A stretch of 64,000 nucleotides of DNA from Bacteroidetes bacterium ADurb.Bin139 (GTDB lineage: Bacteria; Bacteroidota; Bacteroidia; Bacteroidales; UBA932), in contig MWDM01000003.1 of assembly GCA_002070565.1 (NCBI GenBank), positions 1-64,000 of the forward strand. The letters are read 5' to 3'. The position numbers were made by a program, and so were the translations under genes. Positions 33,002 to 40,730 of this stretch are shown in pieces. Under the pieces are notes generated by a model. That model ran no database searches and had not been told where the DNA came from. It worked only from the letters and a program-made list of their open reading frames with translations. Numbering within the stretch: position 1 is the first letter of the stretch; every line of letters begins with the position of its first letter.

Positions 33002-33486
33002 GATCTTTTATTAAGGATAACAGGGAACTTTTCGAAAAAGAAGCCCTGCCGCAGGGACACCAGACAAGGTTTGAAGAACGGCTGGCAAAAAGCGGTTTGA
33101 AAAAAAATCGTAATAGAGTGAAGTATTTGGTTTATACTTCTGTAGCGGCGTTACTTTTAGTGGTGCTCTCAATAGGAATACGCTTCCTCAAAGAGGAACC
33201 GCTGGCAGGTTTGTTTGCCGATCCATGTGTGGGTGAGGCTTCTGATTGTTATTATAACCAGATCCGGAAAATATCAAGTCAGATAGAATATGATTCCAGA
33301 AATCTTCCGGAATTCAAAAGACAGGAGATACTCATGAATATGCAATCCCTGATACCCGATTCTTCCCATGAATTCTCCGATATGCTTCCCGGGGGAATAT
33401 CTGATAAAGAAGCAAAGCGCTTAAATAAAGAATATTATAAACAGTTATATCAAGGAATGATACAGATCGCTTCATTGACAAAATAA
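32989..33486 (+). CDS. Single-TM protein, candidate anti-sigma factor
   Basis: The 165-residue product has a cytosolic N-terminus of about 45 residues (MDELRSFIKDNRELFEKEAL), one membrane segment (residues 46-63, LVYTSVAALLLVVLSIGI) and a periplasmic C-terminus with two Cys residues (DPCVGEASDCYY). The layout and the overlap with the sigma gene suggest an anti-sigma factor. There is no clear zinc-binding HxxxCxxC motif, so this is inferred. Confidence 0.65.
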   Translation: MDELRSFIKDNRELFEKEALPQGHQTRFEERLAKSGLKKNRNRVKYLVYTSVAALLLVVLSIGIRFLKEEPLAGLFADPCVGEASDCYYNQIRKISSQIEYDSRNLPEFKRQEILMNMQSLIPDSSHEFSDMLPGGISDKEAKRLNKEYYKQLYQGMIQIASLTK

Positions 33487-33498
33487 AACATAATAACC

Positions 33499-34320
33499 AT
33501 GAAAAGAATAGCATTAATCACGTTGGCACTGGTGTCCTTTACCTTCCTTTTTGGTCAGAACACAGTCAGAAAAGATTACCGGCCCGATAATTTCAGCTCC
33601 ATAAACGCCTCTTTCATATATGATATAGAGGTTTTCAAGGGAAAAACACACACAGTAAAACTGGAAGTACCACAAGATCTGGCTAACGACATTCAGGTAA
33701 ACGTTTCGGACAACACACTGTATCTGGGTGTATCCAGAGAGTGGTGGCGTACAGCAAAACACGTTCTGGGTGACAGGCAGAAAATAAAAGCCCGTATCAC
33801 CATGCCCGATCTGGAAGGCTTTCACTTATCCAATGCTGCATTCCTTGTTACGCGGGACAAGTTTTCACCGTCAAATTTTATCGTAAAAATGACAGGCGCT
33901 TCTCAGGCAGAAGTCACCATAATGACACATGCAGCGAATCTTGATATAAACGGGGCATCTGAATTAGAGATCAGTGGATTGGCTACAAAAACAAAAGCTT
34001 ATGTCAGCGGTGCATCCATCTTGCGTTACAACCAGGAGACAGATCAAATTGAATTGAAGGCGTCGGGTGCCTCTACAGTCGTTATGAACGGAAGTTCAAC
34101 AAGTGCCAGTCTTACTGTTTCAGGTGCAAGTCATGTAAAAGCCCGGGGTTTTGTAACAGAAGATATGGATATAAGATGTTCGGGGGCTTCTTCGGCACAA
34201 TTACAGGTAACAAAAAAGATAGGTGTTTCTGCTTCGGGAGCATCGAGTGTTCATATAGAAGGCAAGCCTGAATTCACCAGATCCATAACCAGCGGGGCCT
34301 CTTCAATAAACACATATTGA
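33499..34320 (+). CDS. Exported DUF2807 (head GIN domain) protein
   Basis: The 273-residue protein has a signal peptide (ALITLALVSFTFLFGQN) and an all-beta repetitive body. SGAS-type turns recur about every 12-25 residues (MTGASQAEV, NGASELEIS, VSGASILRY, ASGASTVVM, CSGASSAQL). DUF2807 folds as a right-handed beta helix and is common on Bacteroidota surfaces. Function is unknown. It pairs with a second copy downstream. Confidence 0.88.
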   Translation: MKRIALITLALVSFTFLFGQNTVRKDYRPDNFSSINASFIYDIEVFKGKTHTVKLEVPQDLANDIQVNVSDNTLYLGVSREWWRTAKHVLGDRQKIKARITMPDLEGFHLSNAAFLVTRDKFSPSNFIVKMTGASQAEVTIMTHAANLDINGASELEISGLATKTKAYVSGASILRYNQETDQIELKASGASTVVMNGSSTSASLTVSGASHVKARGFVTEDMDIRCSGASSAQLQVTKKIGVSASGASSVHIEGKPEFTRSITSGASSINTY

Positions 34321-34357
34321 TATATAGTATTACTACAGGTAAATAATATAAGATATT

Positions 34358-35197
34358 ATGAAAAAAATAGTTACAATAATTTTTATGACACTTTTCTGTA
34401 CAGTGGCACTGGCGCAGAAAGAGACTATTGAAAAAAGAAACATCAAGGTGAGTCCCTTTTCAGGGGTGGAAATATCGGGTATTGTTAATGTGACGATAGA
34501 AAAGAGTCCTTCTCATTCCTTATCGGTAGAAACATACAACCAGGTTTTTGAATACCTGGATATCAAAGTCCGCAATGGAGTGCTAAGCATAGGAATTGTA
34601 AACGGAGGCATCCCCAAAGCTGTCCAGCGCAAGTACAAGAACCTGGAGGTAATATGCAGGATTACAATGCCTGAACTTAAAAGTATTGGGATGAGCGGTG
34701 TAACAAAGCTGTATGTCAGGGACCCTTTTGTGACAGGCAGCATGAACATTGAGCTTTCAGGAGTTACCCATGCAGAAATCAAACAGATAGAATGCAATGA
34801 CATGCAGGTGGAAATCTCAGGAGTGTCTGATATTCAAATGTATGGTTTGACAGAACAGTTGAATTTGGAGATCAGCGGTGCGTCCAAAGGTTTTTTCGGA
34901 TTGGATGGAAAAACCATTACCTTTGCCGATATTGAAATCAGTGGGAGCGGAAGTGCGGTGATCCAGGGAAAAGCTATTCGTTCTTCCATAGATATCAGCG
35001 GCACGGCTGGTTTTGAGGGACAGGAATTTGAGGTGGAAGTTATGAAAGCCGTATTAAGCGGGGTGGCCAAAGCACAGGTGAAGGTTTTAGGTTCCCTTGA
35101 ACCAACGGTTTCAGGAGCTGCAAAACTGCGCTACAACAGAAATGTTACCCTCCGCAACGTGAACACCAGCGGTGCGGCCCAAATGACATCTTATTAA
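34358..35197 (+). CDS. Second exported DUF2807 protein
   Basis: The 279-residue protein is a paralogue of the previous gene: signal peptide (IFMTLFCTVALAQ), then beta-helix turns with SGV, SGA and SGS (GVEISGIVNVTIEK, MSGVTKLYV, LSGVTHAEI, ISGASKGFFG). The turn residues differ (SGV instead of SGAS in several rungs), so it has diverged rather than being a recent copy. It is followed 9 bases later by the dipeptidase gene. Confidence 0.88.
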   Translation: MKKIVTIIFMTLFCTVALAQKETIEKRNIKVSPFSGVEISGIVNVTIEKSPSHSLSVETYNQVFEYLDIKVRNGVLSIGIVNGGIPKAVQRKYKNLEVICRITMPELKSIGMSGVTKLYVRDPFVTGSMNIELSGVTHAEIKQIECNDMQVEISGVSDIQMYGLTEQLNLEISGASKGFFGLDGKTITFADIEISGSGSAVIQGKAIRSSIDISGTAGFEGQEFEVEVMKAVLSGVAKAQVKVLGSLEPTVSGAAKLRYNRNVTLRNVNTSGAAQMTSY

Positions 35198-35206
35198 AGT
35201 TTATAT

Positions 35207-36286
35207 ATGACAGCCAAAGAGATCCACCAGAAGATTCTGGTTCTTGATTCACATTGTGATACACCCATAATGCTCAGAAGGTATGGCCTGGACATAGGCC
35301 AGAGATCTCTCACAGGTCATGTGGATCTGGTAAGGATGAAAGAAGGAGGCCTGGACGCTTCCTTCTTTGCCATTTATGTTTCCAACAAGTGGGAACCTTA
35401 TCAATGCACTTATAAAGCGCTTGAAGCGATTGCCTCTGTGTACGATATGCTTGAACGTTACCCCGATAAAGCGGCCCTGGTAACCGATGCCTGCACAGCC
35501 AGAGAGTTGAAAAAGCAGGGCAGGATTGCCTTATTCCTGGGAATGGAAAACGCCGGTCCCATTCACAAGGACCTATCCCTGCTGCGCCTGTTCTACAGGA
35601 TGGGAGTCCGCTATATCACCCTGACCCATGCCGGGAACAACGAAGTGTGTGACAGTTGTGCCACCAAAGAGAAGCGTTGGCACGGGTTAAGTCCTTTTGG
35701 CCGGGAATTGATTGCCGAGATGAACCGCCTGGGTATTCTGGTGGATGTGGCACATATTTCTGACGAAGCATTTTATGATGTGCTTACGTATTCCACACGT
35801 CCGGTTGTCTCTACCCATTCTTGTTGCAGAGCTTTATGTGACGTGCCCAGAAATCTTACAGATCAAATGATTAGAGATCTTGCGGCAAAGGGTGGGGTAG
35901 TCCAGATCAACTTCAATCCCCCTTTCCTGGATAAAGCTTATTCCCTGGCTGTAGCCCCATTACTGGACGTTTATGAAGAAGCAGAGGAAGCATACAGGGA
36001 AAATCCTGCCGAGAACGAAAAACGCATGCAGGAGGCAAAAAAGGCCCTTTTTGCACTTCCCAGGCCTTCCTACAAAAGAGTGGTCGACCATATTGATCAT
36101 GTAGTGTGCCTGGTAGGGCCTGACCATGTGGGCATTGGTTCTGACTTTGACGGGATAGAAGTCTGTCCCGCCGGTCTGGAAGACGTATCACAGCTTCCGG
36201 TAATTACAGAAGAATTATATTCCAGGGGTTATTCCTGTAAAGACATAGAGAAGATTATGGGGGGCAATTTCCTGCGGCTTTTATAG
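35207..36286 (+). CDS. Membrane dipeptidase, M19 family
   Basis: The 359-residue zinc enzyme has SHCDTP (metal ligands), GMENAGPI with the bridging Glu, THAGNNEVCDS, DVAHISDEAF, VSTHSCCRALC, and GIGSDFDGIE near the C-terminus. M19 enzymes hydrolyse dipeptides, which fits growth on peptides. No signal peptide is seen, so it is probably cytosolic. Its last 6 bases overlap the convergent serine hydrolase stop. Confidence 0.92.
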   Translation: MTAKEIHQKILVLDSHCDTPIMLRRYGLDIGQRSLTGHVDLVRMKEGGLDASFFAIYVSNKWEPYQCTYKALEAIASVYDMLERYPDKAALVTDACTARELKKQGRIALFLGMENAGPIHKDLSLLRLFYRMGVRYITLTHAGNNEVCDSCATKEKRWHGLSPFGRELIAEMNRLGILVDVAHISDEAFYDVLTYSTRPVVSTHSCCRALCDVPRNLTDQMIRDLAAKGGVVQINFNPPFLDKAYSLAVAPLLDVYEEAEEAYRENPAENEKRMQEAKKALFALPRPSYKRVVDHIDHVVCLVGPDHVGIGSDFDGIEVCPAGLEDVSQLPVITEELYSRGYSCKDIEKIMGGNFLRLL

Positions 36287-37378
36287 CCAGCCGGCTTTGG
36301 CCAGGATACTTTCCACTTTTTCCACTGTTTCTTCCCGTTCAAAATCCCTTGTCGAAAATATTAGCAGCAGGGTTTCTGTTTGTGGATACCTGCCGGCATA
36401 GATTTTAAAGCCTCCGTTGTCCCCGGTATGGAAGATCTTTGGGGCTCCGTTAATTTGGGAAATAAACCAGCCGTAACCGTAACCGGTATCGGGCAAATCA
36501 GTTGATATATAGGAGGTATGGGCTTTACCGGTCATTTCCTGATCCAGTATTGTGTTTTTCCTCAAGGCATATTCCCAGAGCACAAACTCTTCTGCCGACG
36601 TATAAAGAGCCCCGTCTGCCTTGGAAGCAAAAAAGGATGCCTCGCCGTAATCATATTCTTCCCAAACACCCGATTCACTGTTAAAAAGGTACCCATGCGC
36701 CATAGAGGGGATATCCCTGCCTGATTCAAAATATAACGTGTTTGACATACCGGCCGGCAGGAATAATTCGTTCTTCATGTATTCTTCAAAGGGCACTCCA
36801 GAAGCTGTTTCAACTACTGTATACAAAAGCTGGTATGTTGGATTGATATATTCATAGGAGGATCCGGGAGGAAAATTCAGAAAACTCAGGGTGTCCAGGT
36901 AGGAATATGATTCCACATCGGTGGAATGGTATACATAAAGGCTGTCTGTACGTGGCCTCACGTCGGGGATTCCCGAGGTATGGGAAAGCAGATGGGCAAG
37001 GGTTATTTCCTGGAAAAAAGGCGCCCTGAATTGCGGAAAATACTTAGAAACAGGATCTTCAAGCGACAATTTGCCTTCCTGGGCCAGTCTAAGAATGGCA
37101 ACGGAAGCGAATTGTTTGGAAACAGAGGCTATGCAAAAATTGGTTGCAGGAGTGGCAGGGATTTCAGGATCGATAGCGGCCAGCCCATACCCTTTGCTAA
37201 ATACTACCTTGTCTTTATTCAACACCAGCACAACCCCTCCGGGTTCACCCGAAGGCCACATTAGGGTAAAGAGCTCGTCAATTTGATTGATCGCCTTATC
37301 CTGTTTGTTGTTGCAGGATACAGTCAGCAGTATCGATCCCAGCAAGGAGAAGAGTACCACAAAGCATTTGTTAATCAT
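36281..37378 (-). CDS. Serine hydrolase, class C beta-lactamase/PBP4* family lipoprotein
   Basis: The 365-residue protein has a lipoprotein signal (LLGSILLTVSC). The family triad is visible: SVSK (SxxK) near residue 85, YIN (YxN, YEYINPTYQ) and HTGDNGG near the C-terminus in the KTG/HTG position. Such proteins include D-alanyl aminopeptidases, esterases and penicillin-binding-like enzymes, and true beta-lactamase activity should not be assumed. It stands alone between convergent and unrelated genes. Confidence 0.88.
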   Translation of the reverse strand: MINKCFVVLFSLLGSILLTVSCNNKQDKAINQIDELFTLMWPSGEPGGVVLVLNKDKVVFSKGYGLAAIDPEIPATPATNFCIASVSKQFASVAILRLAQEGKLSLEDPVSKYFPQFRAPFFQEITLAHLLSHTSGIPDVRPRTDSLYVYHSTDVESYSYLDTLSFLNFPPGSSYEYINPTYQLLYTVVETASGVPFEEYMKNELFLPAGMSNTLYFESGRDIPSMAHGYLFNSESGVWEEYDYGEASFFASKADGALYTSAEEFVLWEYALRKNTILDQEMTGKAHTSYISTDLPDTGYGYGWFISQINGAPKIFHTGDNGGFKIYAGRYPQTETLLLIFSTRDFEREETVEKVESILAKAGWL

Positions 37379-37403
37379 AAAGTAAAAATTTAAGTAATTA
37401 CTA

Positions 37404-38426
37404 CTAACTTATGTATTTCAATATTTTACGTGCAAAGAAAGGGCCTTCATAAATAAACCCGGTATAAACCTGAACAAGCGATGCTCCGGCATCCAGCATG
37501 TCTTTGGCATCACGTGGAGTCATGATACCTCCCACACCAATTATGGGAAGATTGCCATCAGTTTTTTTATGGATATACCGGATCACAGAAAGCACTTTTT
37601 CTTTAAGCGGAGCCCCGCTCAGGCCTCCTTCCCCTATTGCTTCCAGCTTCTCCCCGGAGGTAACAAGGCCTTCCCTGGAAACGGTTGAGTTGCACGCTAC
37701 TATGCCATCCAGACCCGATAATAAGATTAATTCAATCACCTGATCCAGCGTACCGGTAGGCAGGTCGGGAGATACTTTAAGTAAAATAGGGCGGTATAAG
37801 TCACAGTACCTGCGGATTTCTGTCAAATGCCTGGTAATCGCGGTCAAACTGTCAACTGTCTGCAGGTTGCTTAGATCTTTCACATTAGGGCAGCTAACAT
37901 TGATGACAAAGTAATCCACGTAATCGTACATTTGCGCAAATGTCTTTTCAAAATCCTTATATGCCAGATCATTAGGTGTTAAAGTGTTTTTTGAAATATT
38001 GCCGCCTATGATCACATTCGGTTTGTCTCTCTGGATATTACGTACTATTTGTTTTACACCGTAGTTGTTGATTCCCATACGGTTAATCAAGGCTTTGTCC
38101 TTGACCAGGCGAAAACTTCTTGGTTTTGGATTCCCTTCCTGGGGAGCCAGCGTGACAGATCCAATCTCTACAAAACCAAAGCCTAAAGCGCCCAACTGAT
38201 TATAGACCTCTGCATTCTTATCCAGCCCGGCTGCAAGTCCCACAGGATTTGGGAAGTCAATTCCCATCACCTGTCTGGGCAATGAAGAGGATTTATAGGA
38301 AAAGAGCATCCGTAAAATCCTGGTTGCAAAGGGGATGTATTTCATTAATGCCAAAGCCCTGAATGCCAGCTTATGGGCAGTTTCAGGGGGTAAAAGAAAC
38401 AAAAGTGGCCTGATGATACGATACAT
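37404..38426 (-). CDS. pyrD: Dihydroorotate dehydrogenase, class 2 (quinone-dependent)
   Basis: The 340-residue flavoenzyme oxidises dihydroorotate to orotate in pyrimidine synthesis. It has the class 2 N-terminal membrane-associating helices (LLFLLPPETAHKLAFRAL), NPVGLAAGLDKNAEVY, FGFVEIGSVTL, the VINVSCPNV loop with the active-site Ser, CNSTVSR, GGLSGAPL, and GVGGIMTPRDA. Confidence 0.96.
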   Translation of the reverse strand: MYRIIRPLLFLLPPETAHKLAFRALALMKYIPFATRILRMLFSYKSSSLPRQVMGIDFPNPVGLAAGLDKNAEVYNQLGALGFGFVEIGSVTLAPQEGNPKPRSFRLVKDKALINRMGINNYGVKQIVRNIQRDKPNVIIGGNISKNTLTPNDLAYKDFEKTFAQMYDYVDYFVINVSCPNVKDLSNLQTVDSLTAITRHLTEIRRYCDLYRPILLKVSPDLPTGTLDQVIELILLSGLDGIVACNSTVSREGLVTSGEKLEAIGEGGLSGAPLKEKVLSVIRYIHKKTDGNLPIIGVGGIMTPRDAKDMLDAGASLVQVYTGFIYEGPFFARKILKYIS

Positions 38427-38482
38427 TTGATTTCATATTTGACGAACAAATATAAAGGATTAATTGCAACAGGCAATCAGGT

Positions 38483-38914
38483 TCAGGTCAGCTTGTCGGG
38501 GATGTATTCAGTAAACGTGTTGTCAGAATAGAAGAGCAACACTTTTACCAGCTTATGTTTCACTTTAGGTAATTCACTGTAAGTATCTTCAGGTAAATTG
38601 ATATTATCTGAAATAGATGGTTCTTCAGAAAACAAATCCCGGGAATTTTCCAGAGTATTTTCATGGGTTGTTTCCTGGATTCTTTCTTGGATTCTTTCCT
38701 GCATTTCTTTATACATCTTGCCTTTTCCGGTTATGAGCCATTCTGCATTAAGAAACGGGTAGGCTATTAGCATCTTTTCAATAAAGTCAAATCCTGGTTT
38801 ATTTCTTCCGGCCAATATATGGGATAAACCTGAACGCTGGACACCAATCTGATCTGCCAGACGCGAAGGAGAGATGTTTTCTGCCGTTAAAAATTGTTGC
38901 AAACGCGTTCTCAT
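38483..38914 (-). CDS. XRE-family transcriptional regulator
   Basis: The 143-residue protein has an N-terminal HTH_3 domain (residues 5-60; ISPSRLADQIGVQRSGLSHI) followed by the NAEWLITGKG motif of phage-repressor-like regulators. A charged linker with a short IQERIQER repeat follows, and a C-terminal strand-rich part (KLVKVLLFYSDNTFTEYI) may dimerise. The ATG is followed upstream by three evenly spaced palindromes that overlap its own probable -7 box, so autorepression is likely. Nearby phage remnants are not evident. Confidence 0.85.
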   Translation of the reverse strand: MRTRLQQFLTAENISPSRLADQIGVQRSGLSHILAGRNKPGFDFIEKMLIAYPFLNAEWLITGKGKMYKEMQERIQERIQETTHENTLENSRDLFSEEPSISDNINLPEDTYSELPKVKHKLVKVLLFYSDNTFTEYIPDKLT

Positions 38915-38930
38915 AATTGTAAACTACTTT

Positions 38931-38990
38931 TTACAAATGTAATATAAAATATGATTACATATGTAAATTACTTCATTGATACATTTGTAA
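38931..38990. promoter_or_regulatory. Three phased operator-like palindromes upstream of the XRE gene
   Basis: TTACAAATGTAA at 38931-38942, TTACATATGTAA at 38955-38966 and ATACATTTGTAA at 38979-38990 share the pattern TWACAWWTGTAA. Their centres are exactly 24 bases apart (38936.5, 38960.5, 38984.5). On the minus strand the first contains TACATTTG, a fit to the -7 element, 19 bases before the XRE ATG. This is the layout of an autoregulatory operator. Confidence 0.7.
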
Positions 38991-39318
38991 ACAACAATTC
39001 TTCCAGACCCTTATAGTTCATTAGTAATCAACCTCTTTTATAAGAATTCATAAAAAGCTTTTATATTACATTATAACTTTATATAAAACTTATAGAATAC
39101 TGGGATATAGTTATATAATAAATATTAAACTGTGATTTTTGCAAAAAATCCAATAAAAAACCGAAAAATCACAAAAATATGTTGAATCAAAGATGTAAAT
39201 AAAACTTACAAAACGCAGATTATTAATTATATAACAATTAAGTATTAGCCATTTATAATTTTGTAAACAAACATGATTTTTGAAATGAAAAAAGAAGGGA
39301 ACAAAAAGGGCATAACCG
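38991..39318. other. AT-rich intergenic stretch between operator arrays
   Basis: No convincing protein gene is seen on either strand; a 96-codon minus-strand frame (39111-39401) is low-complexity Phe/Ile/Tyr and probably spurious. There are several partial operator halves (GATGTAAAT near 39190, TTTTGTAAAC near 39260) and a candidate -7 box TAATTTTG at 39256-39263. Confidence 0.5.
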
Positions 39319-39389
39319 CTACATATGTAAAATATATTTATACAAATGTAAACTACAAATGTAAATTTGATATTAAAGTAAAACTTTAA
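39273..39389 (+). CDS. Possible 38-residue ORF overlapping the second operator array
   Basis: The frame from ATG 39273 to TAA 39387-39389 encodes a basic peptide (MIFEMKKEGNKKGITATYVK first). A TAnnTTTG box (39256-39263) ends 9 bases before the ATG. Because the repeats of the operator array provide much of the second half, this may be chance; it is listed as weak. Confidence 0.2.
   Translation: MIFEMKKEGNKKGITATYVKYIYTNVNYKCKFDIKVKL
39319..39364. promoter_or_regulatory. Second cluster of operator-like palindromes before queA
   Basis: CTACATATGTAA at 39319-39330, ATACAAATGTAA at 39340-39351 and CTACAAATGTAA at 39353-39364 match the same TWACAWWTGTAA-like pattern as the XRE-proximal sites (first base varies). 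Centre spacings here are 21 and 13 bases. They lie 66-111 bases upstream of queA. Confidence 0.65.
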
Positions 39390-39412
39390 GTGATAAAACA
39401 CTCAAATTACAA

Positions 39413-39420
39413 TACCTTTG
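39413..39420 (+). promoter_or_regulatory. Candidate queA -7 box TACCTTTG
   Basis: TACCTTTG matches TAnnTTTG and ends 9 bases before the queA ATG. No clear -33 TTTG is seen. Confidence 0.45.
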
Positions 39421-39429
39421 ATGTAGCTT

Positions 39430-40662
39430 ATGACAACATTTCATTTTTCAGTTCCGGGGGTTCGCATAGATGACTATACCTATGAACTGCCTGATCAAAA
39501 AATTGCTAAGTACCCACTTCCTGTCCGACACGATTCAAAATTATTGTGCTACCGTGGCGGCAGGATATCTGATCATTTGTTTCGTGATTTGCCCTCCCTG
39601 CTGCCAAAGGATAGCCTTCTGGTGTTCAATAACACAAAAGTTGTTCCTGCCAGATTGTTTTTCCGCAAGGAAACCGGCGCTCTCATAGAAATTTTCTGCC
39701 TTGAACCGGCCTCTCCCAAAGAATACATACTGGCATTTTCCCAGCATGCATCTTCAACCTGGTATTGTGCTGTAGGTAATGCAAAAAAATGGAAAACCGG
39801 CCATTTGCCCCTGTACAATCCGAAAAATGACCCAAAGCTGGCAAACCTGGGTCTTTCGGCCAGTCTTTTAGGTCAGGAGGCCGACAGGTTCCTGGTCCGT
39901 TTCAGCTGGACTGCCAGTCTGCCTTTTTCCACTGTCCTAGACGCTTCGGGCAGGGTCCCGATTCCCCCTTATCTTAAAAGAGAATCTGAAGATAGTGATC
40001 TGGAGCGATACCAGACTATATATGCCAGAAAGAGAGGATCTGTTGCCGCTCCTACTGCAGGGCTGCATTTCTCTCGAACTGTTATGGATGACCTCCTGAG
40101 AAGGGGGATAAGAATTGGTGAACTGACTTTACATGTGGGTGCAGGCACTTTCAGACCTGTAAAAAGTCATTACATACGCGATCACATTATGCACAGCGAA
40201 CAATTCAGTGTATCAAGGGAGTTTCTTCAGCAGCTGATATCACATAAGGGCCCCGTTGTTTCTGTCGGAACTACTTCCTGCCGCTGCCTGGAAAGCCTTT
40301 ACTACCTGGGGCTGCAGGTGGCCGGGGGAAGGACGCCTTCTTTCGTGGGCCAGTGGGAACCCTATGTGACCCCGTCCGGTATCCCGTACAAGAACTCCCT
40401 GGAGCATTTATGCCTATACATGGACAGGGAGAAAATTCCCACCCTCAATGCCTCTACCCAGATCATCATAGCACCTTCCTACAGGTTCCTGACCACAGAT
40501 ATCCTGATCACAAATTACCACCAGCCAAACTCTACTTTACTGCTGTTGGTTGCTGCCCTGACAGGGGAGGACTGGAGGAAAATTTATGACCATGCACTGA
40601 CTGAAAACTACCGTTTTCTCAGTTACGGCGACTCTTGTTTGTTGTTTAATTCTAATATTTAG
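39430..40662 (+). CDS. queA: S-adenosylmethionine:tRNA ribosyltransferase-isomerase QueA
   Basis: The 410-residue enzyme moves the ribosyl group of SAM to preQ1 in tRNA, making epoxyqueuosine. Motifs: YELPDQKIAKYPLP at the start, VFNNTKVVPARL, RVPIPPYLKRESEDSDLERYQTIYA in the middle, SVAAPTAGLHFS, LHVGAGTFRPV, and TNYHQPNSTLLLLVAAL near the end. It is longer than the E. coli enzyme (about 356). queH, the next queuosine step, lies at 55795-56376 in the same window. Confidence 0.95.
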   Translation: MTTFHFSVPGVRIDDYTYELPDQKIAKYPLPVRHDSKLLCYRGGRISDHLFRDLPSLLPKDSLLVFNNTKVVPARLFFRKETGALIEIFCLEPASPKEYILAFSQHASSTWYCAVGNAKKWKTGHLPLYNPKNDPKLANLGLSASLLGQEADRFLVRFSWTASLPFSTVLDASGRVPIPPYLKRESEDSDLERYQTIYARKRGSVAAPTAGLHFSRTVMDDLLRRGIRIGELTLHVGAGTFRPVKSHYIRDHIMHSEQFSVSREFLQQLISHKGPVVSVGTTSCRCLESLYYLGLQVAGGRTPSFVGQWEPYVTPSGIPYKNSLEHLCLYMDREKIPTLNASTQIIIAPSYRFLTTDILITNYHQPNSTLLLLVAALTGEDWRKIYDHALTENYRFLSYGDSCLLFNSNI

Positions 40663-40679
40663 AAAATCAGTGAATTATA

Positions 40680-40730
40680 AATAAATATAACAAATATGTT
40701 ATAATATATAACAAAGTAGTTATATTTATT
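40680..40730. terminator. AT-only inverted repeat between convergent queA and antiporter genes
   Basis: AATAAATATAAC (40680-40691) is the exact reverse complement of GTTATATTTATT (40719-40730), and a nested TATAAC/GTTATA pair lies inside. It could serve as a two-way transcription end. With no GC in the stem, this is tentative. Confidence 0.45.

Noticed and set aside
36281-37378. Antibiotic-resistance beta-lactamase
   Set aside because: Only the broad serine-hydrolase motifs are seen, in a lipoprotein; the family is mostly peptidases and esterases, so no resistance claim is made.
38483-38914. Second prophage starting at the XRE repressor
   Set aside because: No integrase, structural or replication genes are nearby; the neighbours are pyrD and queA.
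39111-39401. 96-codon minus-strand frame in the XRE-queA gap
   Set aside because: The product is low-complexity Phe/Ile/Tyr-rich, has no start context, and runs through the operator arrays; the frame is open because the DNA is very AT-rich.
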